Shown piece after piece: positions 7,802-16,009 of a stretch of 39,978 nucleotides of DNA. Each line of letters begins with the position of its first letter. Position 1 is the stretch's first letter. This DNA is from Novosphingobium sp. (GTDB lineage Bacteria > Pseudomonadota > Alphaproteobacteria > Sphingomonadales > Sphingomonadaceae): positions 1 through 39,978 of the forward strand of contig JAUYQH010000089.1 of the NCBI GenBank assembly GCA_030697365.1, read 5' to 3'. Made by a program: the position numbers and the translations under genes. The notes below the pieces were generated by a model. The model did no database searches, was not told the DNA's origin, and saw only the letters and a program-made list of their open reading frames with translations.

Positions 7802-9865
7802 ATGAAACAAATTGCATTTCAGCAGAGGCGCGGCGAGATGGGAATCGTCACGATTGACTCGCCCCCGGTCAATGCCCTCGGCATCGGCGTGCGACGTGCT
7901 CTAGATACCTCTATCCGCCAGTTCAAGGATGACGCAGCAGTCAAAGCGATCATCGTGATTTGCGGCGGCCGCACTTTCTTCGCAGGTGCGGACATCTCCG
8001 AATTCGGCAAGGAGCCAGAGAGCCCGCTTCTGAGTGACGTCTTCAATTTGATTGAGAACGCCGGAAAGCCGGTTGTCGCGGCGGTTCACGGGTCTGCCCT
8101 GGGCGGGGGAATGGAGCTTGCTCTGGTCTGCAACTATCGCGTTGCCGTGCCGAGCGCCAAGCTCGGCCTGCCGGAGGTCAAGCTCGGCCTCCTCCCGGGA
8201 GCGGGTGGAACTCAGCGCCTGCCACGGCTAGTTGGGCCTGAACTGGCGCTCGACCTGATCTTGTCGGGACGCTCCATTGGAGCAAATGAAGCGCTTGGTC
8301 TGGGGATTGTAGACCGGATCGCGCGGGAGGAGGCATTGCTCGACGATGCTATCGATTTCGTGCGGTCCGTGCTGAGGGAGGACAAGCCGCTCGCGCGGGT
8401 GCGGGACCGGGGAGACCGGACAGAGCCGTACAAGGACAGGCCGGAGATATTTGCCGCCGCACGAGCGAAGGCGGGAAAGACCGCCCGCGGGTTCCTCGCT
8501 CCCGAAAACATCATCAAGGCAGTGGAGGCTGCGGTGACGCTGCCCTTCGACGAAGGCATGACGCGCGAGCGCGAACTGTTTGTCGAGCTGCGCGAGTCCA
8601 CGCAGAGCGCCGCGCAGCGATACTACTTCTTCGCCGAAAGGCAGGCCAGCAAGATCCCGGGGTTATCGGCAGACACTCCCAAGCTGCCGATTAAACGCGT
8701 TGGTGTAATCGGTGCTGGGACAATGGGCGGCGGCATCGCCATGAACTTCCTTAGCGCGGGCATTCCCGTGACGCTGGTCGAAATGACCAAGGAAGCGCTC
8801 GATCGTGGAATCGGCATCATCCGAAGCAATTACGAAAACAGCGCAAAAAGGGGCCGGCTGACCACCGAACAGGTCAACCGCTACATGGCCCTCTTAACAC
8901 CTTCACTCGACACCGACAGCCTGGGCGATGTGGACCTCGTGATCGAGGCCGTGTTCGAGAGAATGGATGTAAAGAAATCCATCTTCGAGAAAATCGACGC
9001 AGTCACCAAGCCCGGGGCTGTTCTTGCGACCAACACCTCGTTCCTGGACGTAAATGAAATTGCCGCGGCGACTCGCCGGCCTGAATTTGTCGTCGGTCTG
9101 CATTTCTTCTCCCCTGCCAATGTAATGCGCCTACTCGAGATCGTGCGCGGGGCGAAAACGTCGGAACAGGTGATGGCGACCGTTCTGGGCCTCTCTTCGA
9201 CCATCAAGAAGGTGCCCGTGGTCAGCGGCGTCTGCTACGGCTTCATTGCCAACCGCATCATGAATCCTCGGCGCGAGCAAGCCGAAGCAGTGATACTTGA
9301 AGGCACGTCCCCTCAGGACGTAGACAAGGCGTTGTACGACTTCGGCTTCCCGATGGGGCCTTTCGCTCTGATGGATCTCGTGGGCCTGGATGTGGTCAAG
9401 CGAGACGAGCCTTATCGCACCGTCAAGCAGGACTTGCTGAACGCCGGCAGGCGGGGCCAGAAGACTAAGGCAGGCTATTACGATTATGACGATAATCGCC
9501 GCGCATCGTCGTCGGCTGTCGTCGCGAAGATCATTGCCGATGTGGCGGCAGAGCGCGGAATCGCCCAGCACGCTCCGTTGACTCAGGAGGAGCTGATCGG
9601 TCGCCTGCTCTATCCGGTCGTCAACGAGGGAGCCCGGATACTTGAAGAGGGCATCGCCCTGCGGGCGTCAGACATCGATGTTGCTTGCATCCTTGGTTAC
9701 GCCTGGCCGGTGTTCACCGGGGGGCCGATGTTCTGGGCCGACACAGTCGGTTTGCCCACGATAGTTGCGGAGTTGCGAAAGATGGCCGAGCAGCATGGGC
9801 CCGGTTTCGAGCCGGCGAACCTACTCGTCCAGAAGGCCGAATCTGGGGGCCGCTTGACCAGCTAG
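7802..9865 (+). CDS. Bifunctional enoyl-CoA hydratase / 3-hydroxyacyl-CoA dehydrogenase
   Basis: A 687-residue FadB/FadJ-like fusion for the middle steps of beta-oxidation. The crotonase half (about 1-190) carries the oxyanion-hole segment AGADISEF and both hydratase glutamates: Glu105 in GGGMELAL and Glu125 in LPEVKLGLLPGAGG. The dehydrogenase half has the NAD-binding turn GVIGAGTMGGG near residues 300-310 and the catalytic His in GLHFFSP near 434. The two 3HCDH C-terminal domains follow. A longer frame starts at 7766, also with a GAGG upstream. ATG 7802 is preferred because GGGAG lies 6 bases before it and relatives start about 10 residues before the VTID(S/N)PPVNAL motif. No thiolase follows directly; one lies at 11589. 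Confidence 0.93.
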   Translation: MKQIAFQQRRGEMGIVTIDSPPVNALGIGVRRALDTSIRQFKDDAAVKAIIVICGGRTFFAGADISEFGKEPESPLLSDVFNLIENAGKPVVAAVHGSALGGGMELALVCNYRVAVPSAKLGLPEVKLGLLPGAGGTQRLPRLVGPELALDLILSGRSIGANEALGLGIVDRIAREEALLDDAIDFVRSVLREDKPLARVRDRGDRTEPYKDRPEIFAAARAKAGKTARGFLAPENIIKAVEAAVTLPFDEGMTRERELFVELRESTQSAAQRYYFFAERQASKIPGLSADTPKLPIKRVGVIGAGTMGGGIAMNFLSAGIPVTLVEMTKEALDRGIGIIRSNYENSAKRGRLTTEQVNRYMALLTPSLDTDSLGDVDLVIEAVFERMDVKKSIFEKIDAVTKPGAVLATNTSFLDVNEIAAATRRPEFVVGLHFFSPANVMRLLEIVRGAKTSEQVMATVLGLSSTIKKVPVVSGVCYGFIANRIMNPRREQAEAVILEGTSPQDVDKALYDFGFPMGPFALMDLVGLDVVKRDEPYRTVKQDLLNAGRRGQKTKAGYYDYDDNRRASSSAVVAKIIADVAAERGIAQHAPLTQEELIGRLLYPVVNEGARILEEGIALRASDIDVACILGYAWPVFTGGPMFWADTVGLPTIVAELRKMAEQHGPGFEPANLLVQKAESGGRLTS

Positions 9866-9878
9866 CGCTACTTGCGCA

Positions 9879-9901
9879 GGTTCAAGTAACTGACTTGAAC
9901 C
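9879..9901 (+). terminator. Hairpin after the hydratase/dehydrogenase gene
   Basis: Perfect 9-bp stem (GGTTCAAGT / ACTTGAACC) with a 5-base loop, 13 bases after the stop. There is no T-run after it, so it could be a non-canonical terminator or an mRNA 3-prime stabiliser. Confidence 0.45.
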
Positions 9902-10553
9902 CTCGTTGAGCTGTTGTGTCGGCTGAAGCTGATGGATCATGTGCGATGGAGGTAGACTAGAACCTTCGATCTGAAGAGATGGCAGGAGCCATTGCCTGCC
10001 CGCCTTCCAGTCCAACAGATCGCGGGATGGGCCGCTGCACATTGCAGAGTGGGTTGGTCCGGATGATCGCGAAAACGTGCAGCCGATGGCTCGCGGCGGT
10101 GACCTGGACCAAGAACGGCCCGTCATAGTATCACGCGGACTCGGAGCCAGGCCATAGGTCGCTCGAAGCGCGCGGTACGACGAACAACCTCCTCGCCCTT
10201 CCGACGCTCGAGGTCATCTCGTCCTCTTTGTCCTTCTCCCGAGCGATCGTCGTGACACTATTGGTGTGCTGCCACTCGTCGAAACCTCCGCTTGCCGGAT
10301 TGATGGTCGTCAGGGCCCTTGACACTGGGGCCAGTCGCTGAGCTCAATGCGCCGACCTCAAAAGCCCTAGCAATAAAAGGCAAGATCGCCACTCAAATCC
10401 ACAGACGGGCCACTTCATCAGGAGCCTATTCAATAAATTAAAGTAGTTGATCTCATCGCCAAGGGTAAGCGACAAAACGATCAAACCTTCGCTACCATGA
10501 TCGTTCTCATCAGGGCATTATCAAGCTATCATAAGTCCTCAAAAAAACCAGAG

Positions 10554-10569
10554 CATTGCCTATGCAATG
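10554..10569. promoter_or_regulatory. Putative operator, CATTGC-CTAT-GCAATG
   Basis: Perfect 6-bp inverted repeat with a 4-base spacer, 124 bases upstream of the CitE-like start. It probably serves the whole 10693-14350 operon. Confidence 0.65.
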
Positions 10570-10692
10570 AATACTGCCAAGCGGCTTTATGCACGCTGCA
10601 GCTCTTGCCGACCGTATCTGTAACTTGCAAGGCGTGGGCCGCGGCCGGGCGCCGCACGGGCCGTTTTGGGCAGTTCGCAGGGGAGAGGAACC

Positions 10693-11574
10693 ATGTCGTC
10701 ATCCACGATTGCGCCGCTGCGGTCGGCGCTCTACATGCCCGGGTCAAATGCGAAGGCGATTGCCAAGGCGCGCGGGCTGGCTTGCGACGCGGTGATCCTC
10801 GACCTCGAGGATGCGGTAGCGCCGGGCGAGAAGGAGGCGGCGCGACGGCAGGTGGCCGATGCCGTGGCTGCAGGAAGCTTTGGCGGACGGCTCGTCATCG
10901 TGCGCGTCAACGGGATTGATACGCCCTGGGGTGAGGCCGACCTGGCAGCGTTCGCCGCGGCGGCGCCTGACGCGCTGCTGGTGCCCAAGGTTTCGACTGC
11001 GACCGATGTCCGCAGCTATGACGCGCTGCTGGCATCGTATCCCGCCACCACGCGCTTGTGGGTGATGATCGAGACCGCGCGCTCGTTGTTCAATCTTGCG
11101 GATATCGCCGATGCCGCCGCCGCCACGCGCCTGGCTGCGTTCGTGATGGGCACCAACGATCTCGCCAAGGAGACGGGAGCGAGGCTGATGCCCGGCCGCG
11201 CCGCGTTCGCCCCCCAGTTGAGCCTCGCCGTCGCTGCGGCAAAGATGGCGGGGCTGTCGATCCTCGACGGCGTCTACAACGATCTCGGCGATGCCGCCGG
11301 GTTCGCCGCCGAATGCCGGCAGGCGCTGGAGTTCGGCTTTGACGGCAAGACCCTGATCCACCCCAACCAGCTCGACATCGCCAACGACGCCTTTTCTCCC
11401 ACCGCGGCGGAGATCGATTTCGCCCGCGCGGTCATTGCGGCGTTCGCGGCGCTCGAGAATGCGGCGTCGGGGGCGCTGCGCGTCGACGGACGCATGGTGG
11501 AGCGTCTCCACCTCGTCCAATGCGAGCGGCTGGTGGCAATTGCGGACGTGCTCGCAGCAACGCAGACGCCTTGA
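10693..11574 (+). CDS. CitE-like CoA-ester lyase (HpcH/HpaI family)
   Basis: A 293-residue TIM-barrel enzyme of the citrate lyase beta-chain/malyl-CoA lyase family, which cleaves or hydrolyses 3-hydroxy-dicarboxyl-CoA esters with Mg2+. Seen: RSALYMPGSN at 10-19 (CoA/phosphate contact), ILDLEDAV at 35-42, RVNG at 71-74 (Arg71 is a conserved substrate contact), IETAR with metal ligand Glu127, and GTNDLAKE with metal ligand Asp156. A longer frame starts earlier, but GGAGAGG at 10682-10688 sits 4 bases before ATG 10693, which fixes the start. It is the first gene of a four-gene operon (14 bases to the thiolase). Malyl-CoA lyase, citramalyl-CoA lyase and thioesterase activities are all possible. 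Confidence 0.9.
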   Translation: MSSSTIAPLRSALYMPGSNAKAIAKARGLACDAVILDLEDAVAPGEKEAARRQVADAVAAGSFGGRLVIVRVNGIDTPWGEADLAAFAAAAPDALLVPKVSTATDVRSYDALLASYPATTRLWVMIETARSLFNLADIADAAAATRLAAFVMGTNDLAKETGARLMPGRAAFAPQLSLAVAAAKMAGLSILDGVYNDLGDAAGFAAECRQALEFGFDGKTLIHPNQLDIANDAFSPTAAEIDFARAVIAAFAALENAASGALRVDGRMVERLHLVQCERLVAIADVLAATQTP

Positions 11575-11588
11575 AAGTTAGCACGACC

Positions 11589-12770
11589 ATGCACAACGAT
11601 CCCGTCATCGTCGATATTGTCCGTTCGCCGATGGGCCGCGGGAAGCCCGGCGGATCGCTGTCGGCGGTTCACCCCGCCGACCTGCTCGCGCAGACGCTCC
11701 AGGGGCTGTTCGCGCGCAATCCCCGCGTCGATCCCGGTGCGGTTGACGACGTCATCGTCGGATGCGTCAGCCAGGCGGGCGAGCAGGGCTTCCCGACCGG
11801 CCGGTCGGCGTGGCTTGCCGCCGGCTACCCGGTGCATGTGCCGAGCACCACAGTCGATCGTCGCTGCGGGTCCAGCCAGCAGGCGCTCCAGTTTGCCGCG
11901 CAGGCTGTCGCGTCCGGCGATCAGGAGATCGTGCTCGCCGGCGGGATCGAGTCGATGAGCCGGGTGCCGATGGGCAGCGCGCGTCTGGGCAAGGACGTGT
12001 TCGGGGCAGGCTACGGCGCGCGCTACCTGCTGAACGTCGGGCAGGGCGTCGCAGCCGAATTGGTCGCTGCGCGCTGGGGCATCGACCGTGCCGAGATGGA
12101 CCGTTATGCCGCGCGCTCGCACGCGCTAGCCGACTCCGCTCGGGCCGACGGCCGGCTGGCTAGGGAAATTGTGCCGATCATGACGCCGGACGGCACGGTG
12201 GACGCGGACGAGACGATCCGGCCCGATACCACCGCCGAAGGTCTGGGGACGCTCCGCGCTGCGTTCGAGGACCCGGCCTTGATGCAATCGTTCCCCGATA
12301 TCCGCTGGAGCGTGTCCGCCGGCAATTCCTCGCAGATCACCGATGGCGCTTCGATGGCGCTTATCATGTCGGCGAGCCGCGCGGCGGGGCTAGGTCTGCG
12401 TCCGCGCGCGCGTTTTGTGGCGTTTGACGTGATCGCCGACGATCCCGTGATGATGCTGACGGCGCCGATCCCTGCGACGCGGCGCGTGCTCGCCAAGGCC
12501 GGGCTGGCGATCGGCGATATTGACCATCTTGAAGTCAACGAGGCGTTCGCATCGGTGCCCCTCGCCTGGCAGCGCGAGCTCGGCAGCGACCCCGATCGGC
12601 TGAACCCGCGCGGGGGTGCGATCGCGCTGGGCCATCCTCTGGGTGCGTCGGGCACCCGGCTGATGGCGTCGCTGGTCAGCGGGCTGGAGGAGACCGGAGG
12701 TCGCTACGGCCTGCAAGTCATGTGCGAGGCGGGCGGCCAGGCCAACGCCACGATCATCGAGCGGATCTAA
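11589..12770 (+). CDS. Thiolase (acetyl-CoA C-acyltransferase)
   Basis: A 393-residue thiolase that cleaves a 3-ketoacyl-CoA with CoA. The nucleophilic Cys93 lies in DRRCGSSQQA, His349 in ALGHPLGASG, and the second catalytic Cys379 in VMCEAGGQAN. The last motif departs from the usual C-x-G-G-G-x-G loop. The NEAFA motif is present. The open frame extends back into the previous gene, but ATG 11589 gives the family N-terminus (PVIVDIVRSPMGRGKPGGSL) and lies 14 bases after the preceding stop. The ribosome site is weak (GAAAG), so translation may be coupled. It is the second gene of the 10693-14350 operon and likely performs the final thiolysis. Confidence 0.92.
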   Translation: MHNDPVIVDIVRSPMGRGKPGGSLSAVHPADLLAQTLQGLFARNPRVDPGAVDDVIVGCVSQAGEQGFPTGRSAWLAAGYPVHVPSTTVDRRCGSSQQALQFAAQAVASGDQEIVLAGGIESMSRVPMGSARLGKDVFGAGYGARYLLNVGQGVAAELVAARWGIDRAEMDRYAARSHALADSARADGRLAREIVPIMTPDGTVDADETIRPDTTAEGLGTLRAAFEDPALMQSFPDIRWSVSAGNSSQITDGASMALIMSASRAAGLGLRPRARFVAFDVIADDPVMMLTAPIPATRRVLAKAGLAIGDIDHLEVNEAFASVPLAWQRELGSDPDRLNPRGGAIALGHPLGASGTRLMASLVSGLEETGGRYGLQVMCEAGGQANATIIERI

Positions 12771-12788
12771 AGAAAAGGGACGGGCCTG

Positions 12789-13553
12789 ATGAGGATCGAA
12801 GGGATTTCCGCCGTCGTCACCGGCGGTGCGTCGGGGCTGGGCCGGGCGACGGTCGAGCGGCTGGTCGCGGGCGGCGCGAAGGTGGTGATCGCCGATCTGG
12901 CGAGCTCGGCGGGCGCGGCCGTGGCGGCGGAGATCGGCGGCGGCACCCGCTTCGTTGCGGCGGACGTGACCGATCCGGATGCGATGTCGGCTGCGTTCGG
13001 CGCCGCCGACGCTCTGGGGCCGCTGCGCGTGACGGTGAACTGCGCGGGCCGCGGCGGCACGCTGCGCGTGGTCGATCGCGCTGGTGAGCCGGGAGATCTC
13101 GCGACCTACGAGGCGATCGTCCGGGTGAACCTGATCGGCAGCTTCAACGTGATGCGGCTCGCCGCGGCCCGCATGGCGAAGACGGAGCCAGTCGAAGGCG
13201 AGCGCGGCGTGATCGTGCTTACCGCCTCGGTCGCCGCCTTCGAAGGGCAGATCGGGCAGATTCCCTATGCCTCCGCGAAGGCCGGCATCGTGGGTATGAC
13301 GATAGTCGCCGCGCGCGATCTCGCGCAGCGGCAGATCCGCGTCTGCACGATCGCGCCCGGCACCTTCGACACGCCGATCCTCTCGCGCTTTGGTCCGGAA
13401 GTTCTCGAGGGGCTGGCCCGCGCGGTGCCGCACCCTGCGCGGCTTGGCCAGCCAGCCGAGTTCGCGATGCTGGCGGCGCAGATCGTCGAGAACCCCATGC
13501 TGAACGGCGAGACGATTCGCCTCGACGGCGCGATAAGGATGCCCCCGCGATGA
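12789..13553 (+). CDS. Short-chain dehydrogenase, HSD10-like 3-hydroxyacyl-CoA dehydrogenase
   Basis: A 254-residue classical SDR. The NAD-binding TGGASGLG is at 11-18, NCAG at 84-87, and the catalytic set is Ser147, Tyr160 and Lys164 (YASAK). The order and the wording around [21 protein letters not shown] closely resemble type-2 3-hydroxyacyl-CoA dehydrogenase (HSD17B10), which oxidises 3-hydroxy- and 2-methyl-3-hydroxyacyl-CoA. It begins 18 bases after the thiolase stop with an AAAAGGGA site, and its stop overlaps the next start (ATGA). With the thiolase and the crotonase next to it, it would supply the 3-ketoacyl-CoA step. Specificity is inferred. Confidence 0.9.
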   Translation: MRIEGISAVVTGGASGLGRATVERLVAGGAKVVIADLASSAGAAVAAEIGGGTRFVAADVTDPDAMSAAFGAADALGPLRVTVNCAGRGGTLRVVDRAGEPGDLATYEAIVRVNLIGSFNVMRLAAARMAKTEPVEGERGVIVLTASVAAFEGQIGQIPYASAKAGIVGMTIVAARDLAQRQIRVCTIAPGTFDTPILSRFGPEVLEGLARAVPHPARLGQPAEFAMLAAQIVENPMLNGETIRLDGAIRMPPR

Positions 13554-14350
13554 CCGATATCCTCCTCCGCGACCTGGTCGATAACGTCCTCACGCTGACG
13601 CTCAATCAGCCCCAGCTTCGCAATCCGATCTCCGAGCCGGCGACAATCGCTGCGCTGATCGATGCCGTCACGGCGGCGGACGCGGACATGGACGTGCGCT
13701 GCGTGATCCTGACGGGCGCCGGCAGCGCCTTCTCGACCGGCGGCAACATCCAGACGATGCGCGAGGGCGGGGGGCTGAACGATCCCGCGCCGGTGCGTAC
13801 CCGGCGCAACTATCGCAACGGCATCCAGCGCCTGCCGTTGCTGTTCGAGGCGATCGAGGTGCCGGTGATCGCCGCGGTGAACGGGCCGGCGATTGGCGCA
13901 GGCTGCGATCTCGCCTGCATGTGCGACATCCGCATCGCCGGCGAGAGCGCGAAGTTCGCGGAGAGCTTCGTCAAGCTGGGCATCGTTCCGGGCGATGGCG
14001 GCGCATGGCTGTTGCCGCGCGTGGTCGGTTTCTCGATGGCGAGCGAGATGGCGTTGACCGGCGGCATGCTGGATGCGCAAGAGGCGCTTGCCGCGGGCCT
14101 TGTCAGCAGGGTGGTCCCAGACGCCGAACTGTTGGAGACCGCCCGCTCGCTGGCCGCGCGGATCGCGGCCAATCCACCGCACGCGGTGCGGATGACGAAG
14201 CGACTGTTACGGGAGGCGCGACTTGCCTCTCTCCCCACGATTCTCGAAGCATCCGCCGCTGCGCAGGCGCTCTGCCACACGACGGAGGATCATGCCGAGG
14301 CGGTTAGTGCCTTTCTCGAGAAGCGTAAGCCGAGTTTTCACGGACGGTAA
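13550..14350 (+). CDS. Enoyl-CoA hydratase/isomerase family protein with altered active site
   Basis: A 266-residue crotonase-fold enzyme starting at the ATGA overlap with the SDR stop. The oxyanion-hole region FSTGGNI (61-67) and GAGCDLACMCD (116-126) are clear. The two hydratase glutamates are not conserved. The first is Asp120 and the second position is Phe140 (AKFAESFVKLG). An aspartate, Asp149, occurs in PGDGGAWLLPR, a region where some crotonase isomerases such as PaaG place a catalytic Asp, although one residue away. So hydration in the standard way is doubtful, and isomerase, lyase or other crotonase chemistry is possible. It ends the GC-rich operon. Confidence 0.9.
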   Translation: MTDILLRDLVDNVLTLTLNQPQLRNPISEPATIAALIDAVTAADADMDVRCVILTGAGSAFSTGGNIQTMREGGGLNDPAPVRTRRNYRNGIQRLPLLFEAIEVPVIAAVNGPAIGAGCDLACMCDIRIAGESAKFAESFVKLGIVPGDGGAWLLPRVVGFSMASEMALTGGMLDAQEALAAGLVSRVVPDAELLETARSLAARIAANPPHAVRMTKRLLREARLASLPTILEASAAAQALCHTTEDHAEAVSAFLEKRKPSFHGR

Positions 14351-14460
14351 TTCCATGGCAGGCGTAAGAAGAGCCTCTGCTCAAAAAGTTCGTTGCTTCG
14401 TCGATGCGTTTTCTCCTCCCGCCGTTGCGAAGTTTTTCATCTAGGAACCGGAGATCAGAT

Positions 14461-15207
14461 ATGAAGATCGCGATAATTGGGGCGGGTCAGATTGGCGGAA
14501 TCCTCGCAAAGAGGTATGCCGCATCGGGCCATGACGTGACGATTGCTACCGCAAGAAACCCTGAAGCCCTTCGAGAACGGGCGGAAGAGCTTGCCGTCAA
14601 GGCCGCCACGTTGGACGCAGCCGTCGCTGGCGCCGAGGTCGTGATAATTTCCATCCCCCAGATGGCTATTCCGAAATTGCCCGCTGGTCTGTTCGAGACG
14701 TGCTCCAGTGACCTCGTGGTCGTCGATACCGGCAATTACATGCCGTTTCGGGACCCTCCAATCGAAGCTATCGAGAATGGCATGGTAGAAAGCGTCTGGG
14801 TAGCGCAGCAGTTGGGGCATCCAATAGTAAAGGCCTATAACAGCATCGTGGCCCATAGCTTGCAGAACAAGAACTTGCCCGCTGACGCCCCCGGTCGAAT
14901 TGCGCTTCCGGTCGCGGGCGACGATGCGCGGGCGAAGCAGATCGTAATGCAGCTTGTCGATCTGTCTGGCTTCGATCCCTTCGACGCGGGCACGCTGGAA
15001 GAATCTTGGCGGCAGCAGCCGGGGATGGCCGCTTACTGCACCGACCTCACGCTCGAGGAACTTCCCGCCGCGCTGGCGCGGGCCAACCGGGCCGCGGGCC
15101 CTCGAATCCGCGACGCGTTCGCCAAGAAGCTTCTCGAGAGCTGGGACAGGACAACGCCTGCAGAGAGGACGGCAATCATCCGTAGCTTCCACAAAGTGGC
15201 AAATTAG
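14461..15207 (+). CDS. NADP-binding reductase, F420-dependent NADP oxidoreductase family
   Basis: A 248-residue Rossmann-fold protein. The N-terminus is KIAIIGAGQIGGILAKRYAASGH (dinucleotide turn at residues 7-12), followed by a TARNPEAL segment that probably contacts the NADP phosphate, and EVVIISIPQ near residue 60. This matches the COG2085 group that includes F420-dependent NADP reductases and many uncharacterised dehydrogenases. The longer frame from 14404 is rejected because CGGAG lies 7 bases before ATG 14461. It lies 110 bases after the crotonase, in DNA of more mixed composition, so it may be a separate unit or an add-on. Its substrate is unknown. Use of F420 is not implied. Confidence 0.87.
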   Translation: MKIAIIGAGQIGGILAKRYAASGHDVTIATARNPEALRERAEELAVKAATLDAAVAGAEVVIISIPQMAIPKLPAGLFETCSSDLVVVDTGNYMPFRDPPIEAIENGMVESVWVAQQLGHPIVKAYNSIVAHSLQNKNLPADAPGRIALPVAGDDARAKQIVMQLVDLSGFDPFDAGTLEESWRQQPGMAAYCTDLTLEELPAALARANRAAGPRIRDAFAKKLLESWDRTTPAERTAIIRSFHKVAN

Positions 15208-15434
15208 CCTGTGCCCTCGTCTTCTTGGGGACAGCTTGGCGCGACAGATGCTGACTGTTTGTGGAGGGACGAACGATGCGAGTGTGACCTGCGTCCGGAA
15301 TCCTGGACCGTTTTGACCTGGAAAATTCCAGTCATCAAGGATGGCCAGGATACGCAGCCTCGGTCCCGGATGGTCGCACCATACGCCTCGATCCTGAGAG
15401 CGAAGCGGATACATCGACACCGCACCTCATACCG

Positions 15435-15586
15435 GTTACCGACCTGCCCGAGCGGCTCAACAAAGAGGTCAAGCGGCGCGCTGATGTCGTCGGCATCTTT
15501 CCCAATGAGGCAAGCATTACCCCCCTGATCGGCCTGTGCTCCTCGAGCAGCACGACGAATACCAGCTCCACCACCGCTACATGTAA
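15435..15586 (+). pseudogene. IS256-family transposase, C-terminal fragment with frameshift
   Basis: The plus strand reads T-D-L-P-E-R-L-N-K-E-V-K-R-R, then ADVVGIFPNEASIT. This is the hallmark C-terminal region of IS256-type transposases. After about LIG the frame shifts by a one-base deletion and continues as VLLEQHDEYQLHHRYM followed by a stop, which again matches the family end. The DDE catalytic portion is absent and no intact terminal repeats were seen. It is a remnant, not an active element. It shows that an insertion sequence once sat between the reductase and the molybdopterin enzyme, and may mark a joining point of two catabolic segments. Confidence 0.8.
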
Positions 15587-15882
15587 CTCGGAAGGCATGT
15601 CGGCGCTCGCCACTCCCAGATCGAGGAGGTGCTTAGCTACAGATTACAAGCAAAGCGCCTGACGAAGAGGCTCGGTGCCGCACCCGAAATTCCACCAAGT
15701 TGACGGAAGTGACCTCAGCGGCACACGTCCCACCTGACGCAGACGCGCTGGAACGCCACCAGGAGGGTCGGCATTCAGCTCAAGGCTACAATGCACTAAC
15801 GATCAAACCGGACCACTCGGTGGGAGCCGATCACATGTGCGCGGGCAAACCCCATCGCATCGCACTTCCCGTCGGAAGCCAT

Positions 15883-15898
15883 CATTGCATCTGCAATG
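15883..15898. promoter_or_regulatory. Putative operator, CATTGC-ATCT-GCAATG
   Basis: Perfect 6-bp inverted repeat with a 4-base spacer, 112 bases upstream of the molybdopterin oxidoreductase frame. It is the reverse complement of the 27414-27429 site: CATTGCATCTGCAATG here, CATTGCAGATGCAATG there. Confidence 0.65.
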
Positions 15899-16009
15899 CG
15901 TCCGAAGTTTTTATGCCCGATCATTGCAAATAACCGAATGACTGCGTATTTTGGGTTTTTGTCGCGCCTCCATGAAAAGGTTGGCTTTGGAGAGTGGCAA
16001 TTGTAGCGC

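Larger units (their letters stand above)
9866..10692. other. Long intergenic region upstream of the GC-rich operon
   Basis: This is 827 bases without a supported gene. It holds a perfect hairpin at 9879-9901 and a perfect ATTGC-N4-GCAAT site at 10554-10569. Small frames on both strands (for example 10131-10325 minus) have no recognisable domain. The section 10330-10600 is noticeably AT-richer than the operon that follows, with a stretch of A residues near 10540. It may include decayed mobile-element DNA, which I could not identify. Confidence 0.45.
15208..16009. other. Intergenic region with IS256 remnant and operator
   Basis: These 802 bases contain a decayed IS256-type transposase end (15435-15586) and a perfect ATTGC-N4-GCAAT site (15883-15898). 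Another ATTGC half-site lies near 15924. The remaining frames on both strands show no recognisable protein. The last 60 bases before 16010 are AT-rich. Confidence 0.55.

Noticed and set aside
10744..11520. 258-codon minus-strand frame in the CitE-like gene
   Set aside because: Antisense shadow with low-complexity Arg/Gly/Ala composition; the plus-strand gene has all catalytic residues.
12390..13433. 347-codon minus-strand frame across the thiolase and SDR genes
   Set aside because: Antisense shadow of two clear genes, rich in Arg and His, with no ribosome site or family motif.
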